Assembly (NCBI RefSeq): GCF_018255755.1
Contig: NZ_CP073766.1
Span: forward strand, 4,216,001-4,280,000
From: Chitinophaga sp. HK235
Lineage (GTDB): Bacteria; Bacteroidota; Bacteroidia; Chitinophagales; Chitinophagaceae
Reading direction: 5' to 3'
Length of the DNA stretch: 64,000 nt
Every line of letters begins with the position of its first letter. The stretch's first letter is position 1. Under the pieces are notes generated by a model. It worked only from the letters and a program-made list of their open reading frames with translations, ran no database searches and was not told the origin of the DNA. The position numbers were made by a program, and so were the translations under genes. Positions 29,327 through 37,805 of the stretch are shown here, in pieces.

Positions 29327-31456
29327 TCAGTAGGACAACAGTTCTTTTATCATGGCTTCCACCTTGGTCGCATTGGGGAGCATAGCGGCTTCCAGCCCCA
29401 TGTTCAGCGCTACGGCGGGCAGGTCCAGTGCTCCCAGCATATATACCGGCGCATCCAGCTCTTTAAAGCAGGCTTTTTGTATACGGCCGGCCAGTGCCTG
29501 GGTAAAGGAGTTGTTTAATTGTTCTTCCGTCAGTAGCAGGCATTTCCCATGTTTCTTAACGGTATTGAATACCAGCTCTTCATCCAGTGGGAACAGGGTA
29601 CGCAGGTCTATTATCTCCACATTACCCGGGAAGGCACGGGCAGCAGCTTTTGCCCAGTATACCCCCATACCGTAGGTGATGATACACAGGGAATTACCCT
29701 GCTGTACATCTTTCGGGTGTGCCTGTAATACCACATTGCCCTTGCCCAGCGGCAGTACGTAATCTGCTGCCGGCTCAATGGTCATCGCATCCTGGGTACC
29801 AGGTACTTTACTCCAGTACAGCCCTTTATGCTCCAGCATCACTACCGGATTGGGATCCAGGAACGCCGCTTTCAGTAAACCTTTCATATCGGCGGCATTG
29901 GAAGGATACACCACTTTAATGCCTTTAATGCTCAACAGCGTGGATTCTACACTGCCGGAGTGATAAGGGCCTCCACCACCATAAGCGCCTATCGGCACCC
30001 TGATCAGTGTTTGTACCGGGTATTTGCCCCGGCTCAGGTAACAGGACTTGGAGATCTCGGTTACCAGCTGGTTAAAGCCCGGATAGATATAGTCAGCAAA
30101 CTGTACTTCCACGATGGGTTTTACGCCGGTAGCAGACAGTCCGGCGGTAGAACCAATGATATAAGCTTCCTGGATAGCAGTATTGTATACACGGTGGTCT
30201 CCGAATTTATCGCCGAGAGTGGCTGCTTCACGGAATACGCCTCCCAGCCTTTTACCCACGTCCTGGCCAAAGAAGATGGCTTCGAGGTATTGCTGCATGA
30301 TTTCTTCCACTGCGTGGAGTGCTGCGTCTACCATCACCACCTTGTTGCCGTTGGCAGGGGTACGGGTACCGGATTCCTGCGTAACGGCAGTCGGGGCAAA
30401 CACATACTCCTTCACTGTTTCCGGTGCCGGTTCTGCCGCTTTTACCGCTGCTGTAAAAGCAACTTCAATATCTTCTATGGCAGTGCGTTCTATTGCCTGC
30501 AGATCGGTTTCTGCCACACCATGTTTCAGGAGTAAGGCCCGCAGTTTGGGCACGGGGTCGTTGGCAGCATGTTTCTCCAGGTCTTCCGGTGTGCGGTACC
30601 ATTCCTTGCGTACGCCGGAGGTATGATGCCCCAGCAGCGGCACTTTGGCCTGCACCAGGATCGGCTTGCGTTCCTGCCGTACATAGCCGATGGCTGTTTC
30701 CATGGCGGCATAACTGGCGGTGAAGTCACTGCCATCTACCTGCATACGTTCCAGCCCTTTAAAACCGGCAGCGTATTCATAGGCGTCCATGGCACGGGCC
30801 TCTGCTGCTGTAACAGAAATACCCCAGTCATTGTCCTGTACCAGATAAATAATAGGCAGTTGTTTGAGTACAGCAAACTGTAATGCTTCACTCACTTCTC
30901 CTTCCGTTACGCTGCCATCCCCCAGAGAACAGACAACTACCGGCAGTTCCCCGTCGGGGCCTGTCTTCAGGAGGTCGGAGCCGATGGTTTCCAGATATTG
31001 CACACCCTGCGCCATACCGGTGGTGGGGATCACCTGCATGCCGGTAGCGCTGCTTTGATGTGGTATCTGTGGCTTGTCTTTCCGACGGCTGCTGGGGTGG
31101 CTGTAATAGGAACGTCCGCCGGAAAAGGGATCGTCCGCTTTGGCCAGCAGCTGCAGCATCAGCTCGTAAGGCTCAAAGCCCATGGCCAGCAGCATGCTCT
31201 CGTCCCGGTAGTAGGGGCTTACAAAATCCCAGGGTCTCAACTGCATGCCCGTAGCGATCTGTATGGCTTCATGCCCGCGGGAAGTAGAATGTACGTATTT
31301 ACATATAGGCCGGTTGGCCTCGTAGGTGGCTGCCATATGGCCGGCCTGACACATCAACCGGTAGGCAAACAATAATTCCGCCAGCTCGCTCCTCTTCTCA
31401 TCCTGGCCAGAGGCCCCAGCTTTTAAAGTTGAAACGCTTGTACTATCTTTAAACAC
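29327..31456 (-). CDS. Branched-chain 2-oxoacid dehydrogenase E1, alpha and beta subunits fused
   Basis: 709 residues joining both E1 halves. The alpha part (about 25-340) has the thiamine diphosphate motif starting GDG at 179-181 and ending in QDND (207-210), plus the H-x-S-x-x-R-R-K phosphorylation-loop-like stretch near 120. The beta part (about 370-709) has the transketolase pyrimidine-binding and C-terminal domains (EVQFADYIYPGFNQLVTE, PIGAYGGGGPYHSGSVE). The enzyme decarboxylates branched-chain 2-oxoacids and passes the acyl group to E2 lipoate; E2 and E3 are not in this window. Fusion is common in Bacteroidota. It is divergent from a MarR gene, which may regulate it. Pyruvate or another 2-oxoacid as substrate cannot be excluded. 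Confidence 0.88.
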   Translation of the reverse strand: MFKDSTSVSTLKAGASGQDEKRSELAELLFAYRLMCQAGHMAATYEANRPICKYVHSTSRGHEAIQIATGMQLRPWDFVSPYYRDESMLLAMGFEPYELMLQLLAKADDPFSGGRSYYSHPSSRRKDKPQIPHQSSATGMQVIPTTGMAQGVQYLETIGSDLLKTGPDGELPVVVCSLGDGSVTEGEVSEALQFAVLKQLPIIYLVQDNDWGISVTAAEARAMDAYEYAAGFKGLERMQVDGSDFTASYAAMETAIGYVRQERKPILVQAKVPLLGHHTSGVRKEWYRTPEDLEKHAANDPVPKLRALLLKHGVAETDLQAIERTAIEDIEVAFTAAVKAAEPAPETVKEYVFAPTAVTQESGTRTPANGNKVVMVDAALHAVEEIMQQYLEAIFFGQDVGKRLGGVFREAATLGDKFGDHRVYNTAIQEAYIIGSTAGLSATGVKPIVEVQFADYIYPGFNQLVTEISKSCYLSRGKYPVQTLIRVPIGAYGGGGPYHSGSVESTLLSIKGIKVVYPSNAADMKGLLKAAFLDPNPVVMLEHKGLYWSKVPGTQDAMTIEPAADYVLPLGKGNVVLQAHPKDVQQGNSLCIITYGMGVYWAKAAARAFPGNVEIIDLRTLFPLDEELVFNTVKKHGKCLLLTEEQLNNSFTQALAGRIQKACFKELDAPVYMLGALDLPAVALNMGLEAAMLPNATKVEAMIKELLSY

Positions 31457-31514
31457 GTAAAACTGTTTTGGTGATGACGATGGTGGTTAAGCAAAATAGT
31501 TGCTAATACAACTG

Positions 31515-31526
31515 TTGCTATTGCAA
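31515..31526. promoter_or_regulatory. Possible MarR operator
   Basis: TTGC-N4-GCAA inverted repeat in the 80-base gap between the divergent E1 and MarR genes. MarR proteins often bind such TTGC/GCAA palindromes over their own promoter. A further TTGC lies at 31500. Candidate only. Confidence 0.35.
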
Positions 31527-31536
31527 ATTAATTAAT

Positions 31537-31980
31537 ATGGCTGATACTTTTGTCAATAATCCCTCTTTTTTTAAGCTGGATGCTACCTTGAAAAAACTGC
31601 GCAACTACTGGCAGAAAATGTTTGATGCTCAACAGATGGATATCACGGTAGATCAGTGGTTGCTGGTGGAAAATCTGTACAAGCACAAAAAAACAACCCA
31701 CAACGAGCTGGCCCGTAATACCTCCAAGGATATCACGACAGTTTCCCGTATTATTGAATTACTGGTAAGAAAGGGGCTGGTAAAAAGGGAGGCCGATACC
31801 TATGACCGCAGGAAGATATACCTTCAACTCACTCCGGAAGGGGCAGAGAAATACAAACAGGTAAAACCACTGGTGTATGAAATGCGCAAAACAGGCTGGA
31901 AATCGCTGACAGAAGCCGACTATGCAGAGCTCACCAGGATACTGGACACGATCTACAATAATATTCCCGGAAAGGTATGA
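31537..31980 (+). CDS. MarR-family transcriptional regulator
   Basis: 147 residues with the MarR winged-helix layout: DQWLLVENLYKHKKTTHNELARNTSKDITTVSRIIELLVRKGLVKRE (helix-turn-helix, about 47-90) and the wing with the family motif YDRRKIYLQLTPEG (about 93-107); flanking helices provide the dimer interface. It is transcribed away from the 2-oxoacid dehydrogenase gene with 80 bases between starts, so it may control that gene and itself. The effector ligand cannot be read from the sequence. Confidence 0.9.
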   Translation: MADTFVNNPSFFKLDATLKKLRNYWQKMFDAQQMDITVDQWLLVENLYKHKKTTHNELARNTSKDITTVSRIIELLVRKGLVKREADTYDRRKIYLQLTPEGAEKYKQVKPLVYEMRKTGWKSLTEADYAELTRILDTIYNNIPGKV

Positions 31981-31984
31981 TCAA

Positions 31985-32016
31985 GGGTATTTGACCGGCA
32001 CTGCCGTCAAATACCC
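31985..32016. terminator. Hairpin between convergent marR-type and FAH genes
   Basis: The arms 31985-32000 and 32002-32016 pair over about 15 bases with a single bulged C. Downstream T content is modest (AAATTTATTTT), so termination in both directions is likely but not certain. Confidence 0.65.
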
Positions 32017-32024
32017 CTGTAAAT

Positions 32025-32636
32025 TTATTTTACGGTAAACTCCAGCAGGCTGTCGTTTTCAATAAACGCTTCAAAAGAATCGCCGATAACGGTAGGACCT
32101 ACACCTGCAGGGGTGCCGGTGAAAATCAGGTCGCCGATGTTGAGGGTAAAAAACCGTGAGATATAAGAAACGAGGAAATCAAAAGAAAAAAGGAGGTCTT
32201 TGGTATTTCCTTGCTGTGCCAGCGTTTTATTCTTATACAGGCAGAAATTAATATCTTTTTTATCCATTTCCGGCGTAATGGGAATAAAATTACCTACCAA
32301 CGCTGAGTTATCAAAGGCTTTCGCGATCTCCCAGGGCAAACCTTTGGCTTTCTGTTTGTCCTGCAGGTCACGGGCGGTGAAATCTATACCTACAGAAATT
32401 TTATCGTAGTATTTGTCTGCAAATTTCTCCTGAATATGTTTGCCGTTTTTGCTTACGCGCAATACCAGTTCACATTCATAATGCAGGTTGGTGGTAAACT
32501 CCGGGTAATAAAAAGGATGGCCATTCTGCAACAGTGCATTCTTTGGTTTCATGAACAGCACCGGCTCAGTAGGTACTTCGTTTTTCAGTTCTTTGGCATG
32601 GTCAGCATAGTTCCTGCCTACGCAAATAATTTTCAT
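32025..32636 (-). CDS. Fumarylacetoacetate hydrolase (FAH) family protein
   Basis: 203 residues, close to the short FAH-domain proteins of the YcgM/FAHD1 type. Metal ligands are visible: the E-x-E pair in HYECELVLR (Glu54, Glu56) and Asp84 in VGIDFTARD. The C-terminal GDLIFTGTPAGVGP motif is diagnostic. Members hydrolyse C-C bonds of acylpyruvates or decarboxylate oxaloacetate; which applies here is not shown. It is transcribed after pth, with a -7 promoter element of its own in the gap (32685-32692). Confidence 0.88.
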   Translation of the reverse strand: MKIICVGRNYADHAKELKNEVPTEPVLFMKPKNALLQNGHPFYYPEFTTNLHYECELVLRVSKNGKHIQEKFADKYYDKISVGIDFTARDLQDKQKAKGLPWEIAKAFDNSALVGNFIPITPEMDKKDINFCLYKNKTLAQQGNTKDLLFSFDFLVSYISRFFTLNIGDLIFTGTPAGVGPTVIGDSFEAFIENDSLLEFTVK

Positions 32637-32684
32637 AATGCGTTAGTTTTAAAAGATAAATTAAGCAGATAGCCGGCAGATTTG

Positions 32685-32692
32685 CAAATTTA
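32685..32692 (-). promoter_or_regulatory. -7 element for the FAH-family gene
   Basis: Minus-strand TAAATTTG, a perfect TAnnTTTG, about 50 bases before the start at 32636 and just past the pth stop. No good -33 box was found. Confidence 0.45.
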
Positions 32693-32694
32693 CT

Positions 32695-33270
32695 TTACAG
32701 GGGAAAAGTCAGCTTGTTGTACTCATTCATGGTGCGGGCCAACCCAATGCTGGCAAAACTTTCAATAATTTCACCACATTTGTCGATTTTTTGCTGCACC
32801 ACCGGTAGTTCGGTGTTTTTCCACTTGCCCAGTACAAAATCCACCTGTCTGCCTTTGGGATAATCATTGCCGATACCGAAGCGCAGCCGCGGATACTGGC
32901 TGGTACCCAACGATTCCTGAATGCTCTTGAGGCCGTTGTGGCCGGCATCGCTGCCACCAGGGCGCAAACGGATCACGTCCAGCGGGAGGGCCAGCTCATC
33001 CATGATCACCAGCAGATTTTCAGGGGCGATCTTTTCCTTGTCCATCCAGTATTTGAGGGCACGACCACTGAGGTTCATATAAGTGGTAGGTTTGATAACG
33101 ATAAACGTTTTTCCTTTCCATTTACATTCAGCCACTTCGGCCAGCCTGTCGTTGTGAAAAGTGCTGTTATGGCTGGCAACAAAAGCATCTACCACATCAA
33201 AACCAATGTTGTGGCGGGTATGACGGTATTCTTCCCCTATGTTGCCCAAACCGGCGATCAGGTATTTCAT
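32695..33270 (-). CDS. pth: Peptidyl-tRNA hydrolase
   Basis: 191 residues, normal length for bacterial Pth. Catalytic and substrate-binding residues sit where expected: Asn10 in GLGN, His20 in TRHNIGF, Asn66 in TTYMNLSG, Asp91 in VIMDELALP, and the PGGSDAGHNGLKSI stretch with the conserved Asn. It releases peptides from peptidyl-tRNAs that drop off ribosomes. It lies downstream of rplY and prs on the same strand, a common bacterial order, with a terminator-like hairpin between rplY and pth. Confidence 0.96.
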   Translation of the reverse strand: MKYLIAGLGNIGEEYRHTRHNIGFDVVDAFVASHNSTFHNDRLAEVAECKWKGKTFIVIKPTTYMNLSGRALKYWMDKEKIAPENLLVIMDELALPLDVIRLRPGGSDAGHNGLKSIQESLGTSQYPRLRFGIGNDYPKGRQVDFVLGKWKNTELPVVQQKIDKCGEIIESFASIGLARTMNEYNKLTFPL

Positions 33271-33284
33271 AATATTTCAAAATT

Positions 33285-33315
33285 AAAAAGCCCCTCTACA
33301 AGTAGAGAGGCTTTT
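33285..33315 (-). terminator. Terminator or attenuator between rplY and pth
   Basis: On the minus strand a 14-bp stem with one G-T wobble and a 2-base closing loop ends in TTTTT. As it lies inside the prs-rplY-pth series, it may only reduce readthrough into pth. Confidence 0.85.
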
Positions 33316-33336
33316 CGAAGAATATTTTCTAAAAGA

Positions 33337-33927
33337 TTATTTCTTTTTAGATTCTTTTTCAGCAGTAGCTTCTTCCTGACGCAGCTGACGGGTCATAACC
33401 ACAGAAGCGATAGGAATACGAGGAGAGTTGATGATATCGATACCTTCTACTTTCACGTCTTCTACACGGATGTTTTCGTTCAGTTCCAGGTTATCGATGT
33501 TTACTTCGATGTTTTCAACCAGGTTTTTAGGCAGGGTTTTAACTTTCAGCGCTTTCAGTTTGCTAACCAGTTTACCACCGGCTTTCACACCTACGGAAGA
33601 ACCAACCAGTTTGATAGGCAGCGTCACTGTTACCAGTTTGTCTTCTACCAGTTCCAGGAAGTCAACGTGAGCCAGCTCATCAGTAACTACGTCGAACTGC
33701 AGGTCTTTCAGTACGCATCTGTAAACTTTACCGTCCAGTTTGATTTCTGCAAGCTGGAAATCAGCAGTGTACACCAGGTTTTTGAATTCTTTGGCAGGAG
33801 CTGAAAAATTTACAGTTTCCGCACCCCCGTAAATAACACAAGGCACTTTTTCCTCAGAACGGATCTGGCGGGTGGCTTTTTTGCCGAATTCGCTCCTGAG
33901 TTGTCCTTCGATGGTTATTGTTTTCAT
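33337..33927 (-). CDS. rplY: 50S ribosomal protein L25, long (Ctc/TL5-like) form
   Basis: 196 residues: an N-terminal 5S-rRNA-binding L25 domain (about 1-90, MKTITIEGQLRSEFGKKATRQIR then VPCVIYGG) and the C-terminal beta domain (about 95-180, VTVTLPIKLVGSSVGVKAGG) of long-form L25. A charged tail rich in Glu and Lys ends the protein. L25 binds 5S rRNA in the central protuberance. It starts 37 bases after prs, and the same grouping prs-rplY-pth is widely conserved, supporting co-transcription. Confidence 0.95.
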   Translation of the reverse strand: MKTITIEGQLRSEFGKKATRQIRSEEKVPCVIYGGAETVNFSAPAKEFKNLVYTADFQLAEIKLDGKVYRCVLKDLQFDVVTDELAHVDFLELVEDKLVTVTLPIKLVGSSVGVKAGGKLVSKLKALKVKTLPKNLVENIEVNIDNLELNENIRVEDVKVEGIDIINSPRIPIASVVMTRQLRQEEATAEKESKKK

Positions 33928-33964
33928 TGCTTAAACAGTTTATATGAATTATTAAAAAACGTTG

Positions 33965-34921
33965 TTATTGCCGGCGCTGACTGTGAACAAACAGGCTGGT
34001 AATGGATTTGTTTTCGTGCATATTGCGGATGGCCACTGCAAACAGGTCAGCCACAGATACCACTTTAACCTTGGAACTTTCCGGACGGATAGGAATAGTA
34101 TCACATACTACCACCTCTTCCAGTACGGAATTCTCAATGTTTTCATACGCTTTACCGCTGAAAACCGGATGAGTACAGAAAGCACGTACGCTTCTGGCTC
34201 CTTTTTCCTTCAGCAGGTTGGCCGCTTTTGACAGCGTACCGGCTGTATCACAGATATCGTCAATGAGCACAATGTCCCTGTCTTTCACATCACCGATCAC
34301 TACCATGGATGCTATTTCATTGGCCCTTTTACGATGTTTATCGCAAATAACCATCTCAGCATTAAAGTAGGACGCCACTTCACGCACCCTATTGGTGCTA
34401 CCTACGTCAGGGGACGCAAAGGTAAGATTTTCCAGCTTTAATTGCTCAATGTAGGGAATAAAAATAGCAGAACTGTCCAGGTGATCTACCGGGATATCGA
34501 AGAACGCCTGAATCTGCGGAGCGTGCAAATCCATGGTAATCACTCTATTCGCGCCTGCTGAAGTCAGCAGATTGGCCACCAGTTTAGACCCGATCGCTAC
34601 CCTGGGTTTGTCCTTCCTGTCCTGCCGCGCAAACCCGAAATAAGGGATCACAGCGGTAATATACCCTGCTGATGCACGCTTGGCCGCGTCGATCATCAAC
34701 AGCAGCTCCATCAGGTTATCTGAAGGGGCATTGGTACCCTGCACAAGAAAAACATAGTCACCACGGATACTTTCCAGGAAAACGGGCTGAAACTCGCCAT
34801 CACTGAACTTCTGAATTTTTAATTTACCAATGCTGTTGAGGCCATTGCCATATCTTTTGGCAATTTTCTCGGCCAACGCTGGATTACTGTTGCCTGTGAA
34901 GATTTTTACTGAAGGTTGCAT
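33965..34921 (-). CDS. prs: Ribose-phosphate pyrophosphokinase
   Basis: 318 residues, full length. It shows the FSDGE segment (39-43), the PRPP synthase signature around DLHAPQIQAFFDIPVDHL (131-148), and the PRPP-binding loop DDICDTAGT (221-229). The enzyme makes PRPP from ribose 5-phosphate and ATP for nucleotide, histidine and NAD synthesis. First gene of the prs-rplY-pth group, with a minus-strand -7 element TAGTTTTG at 34950-34957. Confidence 0.97.
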   Translation of the reverse strand: MQPSVKIFTGNSNPALAEKIAKRYGNGLNSIGKLKIQKFSDGEFQPVFLESIRGDYVFLVQGTNAPSDNLMELLLMIDAAKRASAGYITAVIPYFGFARQDRKDKPRVAIGSKLVANLLTSAGANRVITMDLHAPQIQAFFDIPVDHLDSSAIFIPYIEQLKLENLTFASPDVGSTNRVREVASYFNAEMVICDKHRKRANEIASMVVIGDVKDRDIVLIDDICDTAGTLSKAANLLKEKGARSVRAFCTHPVFSGKAYENIENSVLEEVVVCDTIPIRPESSKVKVVSVADLFAVAIRNMHENKSITSLFVHSQRRQ

Positions 34922-34949
34922 ACTGCTGATACTAGTAGAAAAGAGGTGG

Positions 34950-34957
34950 CAAAACTA
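34950..34957 (-). promoter_or_regulatory. -7 element for prs
   Basis: Minus-strand TAGTTTTG matches TAnnTTTG and lies 28 bases upstream of the prs start. No clear -33 box. Confidence 0.5.
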
Positions 34958-35179
34958 TGATTTTTGGGGCTACCAGCACGAAAATTTTTTCATTCAAATA
35001 TCTTATACACAAAAAACAGAATTCATAATAACCACATATTAAATAAATAAGGAGGAATAATTTTCATTTTTTATTTAAAACTTTTTCCGGCAGGAAATAA
35101 CATTTTCTTCATAAAGGAAGTAATACCGGGAAATGGAAAAAATGTGGGGAGAAATGAAAAAAGATTCGAAAGGGTGATT

Positions 35180-35187
35180 TATATTTG
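35180..35187 (+). promoter_or_regulatory. -7 element for radC
   Basis: TATATTTG matches TAnnTTTG, 17 bases before the ATG at 35205, implying a very short leader. The -33 region lacks TTTG. Confidence 0.45.
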
Positions 35188-35204
35188 GAGAAATACCCCG
35201 AAGT

Positions 35205-35912
35205 ATGTTTGTTAGCCCGAAAACACAGTCCCATGTGGCCATACGCCATTGGGCAGATACTGAAAAACCACGGGAGAAACTGCTTAACAGCGGCCCTTCC
35301 GCCCTCACCGACACAGAGCTACTCGCCATCCTCCTTCATACCGGCCATAAGAGCAAGTCAGCACTGGACCTGGCCCGGGAAGTATTGCAGCTGGCACACA
35401 ACAACCTCTCCGAACTGGGTAGGATCAATGCCAGGAAGCTGCAAAAGCTCAGAGGCATGGGCAGTGCCAAAGCTGTTACCATCCTGGCCGCCATGGAGCT
35501 CGCCCGGCGCCGGCAGGCAGGCTTCATCCACAAAAAAACCGTCATCCGTGCCGGTTCCGATGCAGCCCTCTTTTTTAAACCCCTCCTGGCAGACCAATAC
35601 TTCGAAGCCTTTTATGTGATGTTCCTCAATCAGGCCAACAAAGTGCTGCATTACCGCTGTATCAGCACCGGCGGCATGACCAGCACCGTAGTAGACACCC
35701 GCATCATATTCCGGGAAGCCCTGGAAGCACAGGCCTGTAAGCTGCTCCTCTGCCACAACCACCCCTCCGGCAGCCTGCGCCCCAGCCAGGCCGATATAAG
35801 GATCACCCTCAAAATAAAAGAACTCGGTCAGCTCTTCGATATCGACGTCCTCGATCATATCATCGTTTCAGAAACAGGCTACTGCAGCCTCGTGGAAGAA
35901 GGTGTGATATAA
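35205..35912 (+). CDS. radC: RadC/UPF0758 family JAB-domain protein
   Basis: 235 residues. The N-terminal helix-hairpin-helix part (about 30-100, TDTELLAILLHTG and LQKLRGMGSAKA) is followed by a JAB/MPN metalloprotease-like domain (about 110-235). The JAMM metal motif is intact: Glu134, HNHPSG (184-189) and PSQAD (193-197). RadC was named for DNA repair, but that role is doubtful; the true reaction is unsettled. The gene is divergent from prs and followed 55 bases later by the oxidoreductase gene. Confidence 0.93.
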   Translation: MFVSPKTQSHVAIRHWADTEKPREKLLNSGPSALTDTELLAILLHTGHKSKSALDLAREVLQLAHNNLSELGRINARKLQKLRGMGSAKAVTILAAMELARRRQAGFIHKKTVIRAGSDAALFFKPLLADQYFEAFYVMFLNQANKVLHYRCISTGGMTSTVVDTRIIFREALEAQACKLLLCHNHPSGSLRPSQADIRITLKIKELGQLFDIDVLDHIIVSETGYCSLVEEGVI

Positions 35913-35967
35913 AAGTCAAAAAATAACCAAATGTCTTTACTTTCGCATTTATTTATTAAGATCCAAT

Positions 35968-36933
35968 ATGCTCAAAATAGGACTCTTCGGGGTAGGACAT
36001 CTCGGTAAAATACACCTCTCACAACTTTCCACCATGAAAGATGTAGAGGTAGTAGGCTTCTACGATCCCAGCAATGCCAACGCCGCCAGCGTAGCAGAGC
36101 AATACAATATCCCCCGGTTTGAGACACCGGAAGAACTGATCATGGCAGTAGACGCTATCGATATTGTAGCCCCTACCACCCTGCACTTCAAGTTATGTGA
36201 ACTGGCCATCCGCAATGGTAAACACATCTTTGTGGAGAAACCCATGACCAACACCATGGAGGAAGCCAAAACACTGGTAAAGCTGGTAGATGAAGCCAAT
36301 ATCAAATTCCAGGTAGGACACGTGGAGCGTTTCAACCCCGCCTTCCTCGCCCTGAAAGGCTATGATCTGAAACCCATGTTCATCGAAGTACACCGCCTGG
36401 CAGAATTCAACCCGCGCGGCACCGATGTAAGCGTGATACTCGACCTCATGATCCATGATATCGATATCGTACTCAGTATCGTAAAGTCTACCGTAAGCCG
36501 TATCTCCGCCAGCGGTGTGGCCGTTATGAGTGATACTCCCGATATCGCCAACGTACGCATCGAATTCCATAATGGCTGTGTAGCCAATCTCACCTCCAGC
36601 CGCATCTCCCTGAAAAAAATGCGCAAAATGCGCCTGTTCCAGAAAGACGCCTATATCGGCATCGACTTCCTGGATAAAAAATCAGAGATCATCAAATTAA
36701 AAACACCGGAAGACGAAGGCCTCTTTACCCTCGATATCGAAACCAACAGCGGCAAAAAAACCATTGCTATCGATAATCCGGAGGTAAAACAATCCAACGC
36801 CATCCGTATGGAACTGGAACTGTTCCGCGACGCCATCCTGCAAAACAAACCCGTAGCCGTAAACGCTATAGATGGTCTGCAGGCACTCGACGTGGCCCAT
36901 CAGATCCTCCAGAAAATAAACTCCGATATATAA
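35968..36933 (+). CDS. Gfo/Idh/MocA-family oxidoreductase
   Basis: 321 residues. Rossmann nucleotide-binding motif GVGHLG (8-13), conserved EKP (90-92), GHVERFNPA segment and a C-terminal beta-sheet domain identify an NAD(P)-dependent sugar or inositol dehydrogenase-type enzyme. IHDIDIVLS supplies the usual histidine and aspartate of the active site. The substrate is not determined; relatives in Bacteroidota are sometimes linked to lipid A sugar oxidation, but no lpx gene is near, so that is only a possibility. Its 3' end is followed by a long hairpin that overlaps the end of ispD. Confidence 0.88.
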   Translation: MLKIGLFGVGHLGKIHLSQLSTMKDVEVVGFYDPSNANAASVAEQYNIPRFETPEELIMAVDAIDIVAPTTLHFKLCELAIRNGKHIFVEKPMTNTMEEAKTLVKLVDEANIKFQVGHVERFNPAFLALKGYDLKPMFIEVHRLAEFNPRGTDVSVILDLMIHDIDIVLSIVKSTVSRISASGVAVMSDTPDIANVRIEFHNGCVANLTSSRISLKKMRKMRLFQKDAYIGIDFLDKKSEIIKLKTPEDEGLFTLDIETNSGKKTIAIDNPEVKQSNAIRMELELFRDAILQNKPVAVNAIDGLQALDVAHQILQKINSDI

Positions 36934-37020
36934 CTGTGATTTTGCTGATGCTCCTGATACCTTTTATTGAGTGCTCAACAAAACACATCAGGAGCTCAGT
37001 CAAATCATAAAAATCACAGT
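36934..37020. terminator. Long imperfect hairpin between convergent oxidoreductase and ispD genes
   Basis: The left arm 36934-36958 and right arm 36987-37020 are inverted copies with an insertion in the right arm; the outer 11-12 bp and inner 9 bp match well. A separate palindrome, TTGAG-TG-CTCAA, sits in the loop (36967-36978). The right arm covers the last codons and stop of ispD. Likely bidirectional termination. Confidence 0.65.
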
Positions 37021-37685
37021 TGCAGGAAGGCTTTCGCCAGCACCAGGTCCAGCGGCTTGGTAATCTTCAGATTTGACTCCTCTCCCGTCACCAGATGTAT
37101 CTGCTGCCCCAAACGCTCCACCACAGTGGCTTCATCGGTAAACAAAGGATCATAAGGCAGTTCAAAAGCCGGCAATATCAGCTCCGACAGAAAAGTCTGC
37201 GGCGTCTGAATAATCCGGAAACGGTCTCTGTTGACCGCCATATTTTTATCTCCCGACACTTCCCGGATACTGTCTTTCATATCAATTGCCGGAATAGCGC
37301 TACCATGGCTTAATGCAGCTTCATAACAGGTACGTATCAACGCAGGGGACACCAGCGGCCTTACCCCATCATGTACAAACACCACCGCATTGTCCTTCAC
37401 CTGCTGCAGCCCGTTCTTTACTGAATGGAAGCGGGTCTCCCCTCCTTTCACGATCGTTATGGCCGGCATATCCTCAAATGACTGTAATAGATGATTGGCC
37501 TGGCTGATATGGTTTTCCGGTAATACCAGCACAATTTCCATATCGGGGTAGGCCTGGGCAAAAGCAGTAATGGTATAGTACAATACCGGCCTGCCAGCCA
37601 GGTCGAGAAACTGTTTGGGAACGGTACTCTGCATCCTGGTTCCGGAGCCGCCGGCAACAATGATAGCTATCTTTTTTCTCTCCAT
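37014..37685 (-). CDS. ispD: 2-C-methyl-D-erythritol 4-phosphate cytidylyltransferase
   Basis: 223 residues. The nucleotide-binding signature GGSGTRM (12-18) with Lys24 in VPKQF, the VFVHDGVRPLV motif and the C-terminal FTDEATVVERLG and LKITKPLDL motifs are all present. IspD joins CTP to methylerythritol phosphate in the non-mevalonate isoprenoid pathway, so this organism likely uses that route. It is followed (in genome order) by queA on the same strand, 120 bases away with a hairpin between. Confidence 0.96.
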   Translation of the reverse strand: MERKKIAIIVAGGSGTRMQSTVPKQFLDLAGRPVLYYTITAFAQAYPDMEIVLVLPENHISQANHLLQSFEDMPAITIVKGGETRFHSVKNGLQQVKDNAVVFVHDGVRPLVSPALIRTCYEAALSHGSAIPAIDMKDSIREVSGDKNMAVNRDRFRIIQTPQTFLSELILPAFELPYDPLFTDEATVVERLGQQIHLVTGEESNLKITKPLDLVLAKAFLQL

Positions 37686-37720
37686 AAAAAGGAATACGTA
37701 CTACTGTATTTAAATCAAGA

Positions 37721-37777
37721 ATGCCTGAGTGAAGACCAGTGCGAAATAATTATTTCAGTCACTCTTCTCTCAGGCAT
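37721..37777 (-). terminator. Imperfect 27-bp hairpin between queA and ispD
   Basis: Arms at 37721-37748 and 37751-37777 pair except for a few mismatches. It lies after the queA stop and before the ispD start on the minus strand, with no strong T tract. Could be a terminator or an RNA-processing site. Confidence 0.55.
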
Positions 37778-37805
37778 CCAGGTCAATAACTGTAATCCGT
37801 CGTTA

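Noticed and set aside
35049..35211. Strong AAGGAGG site before radC with an open frame after it
   Set aside because: No usable start codon follows at proper spacing, and Bacteroidota make little use of such sites.
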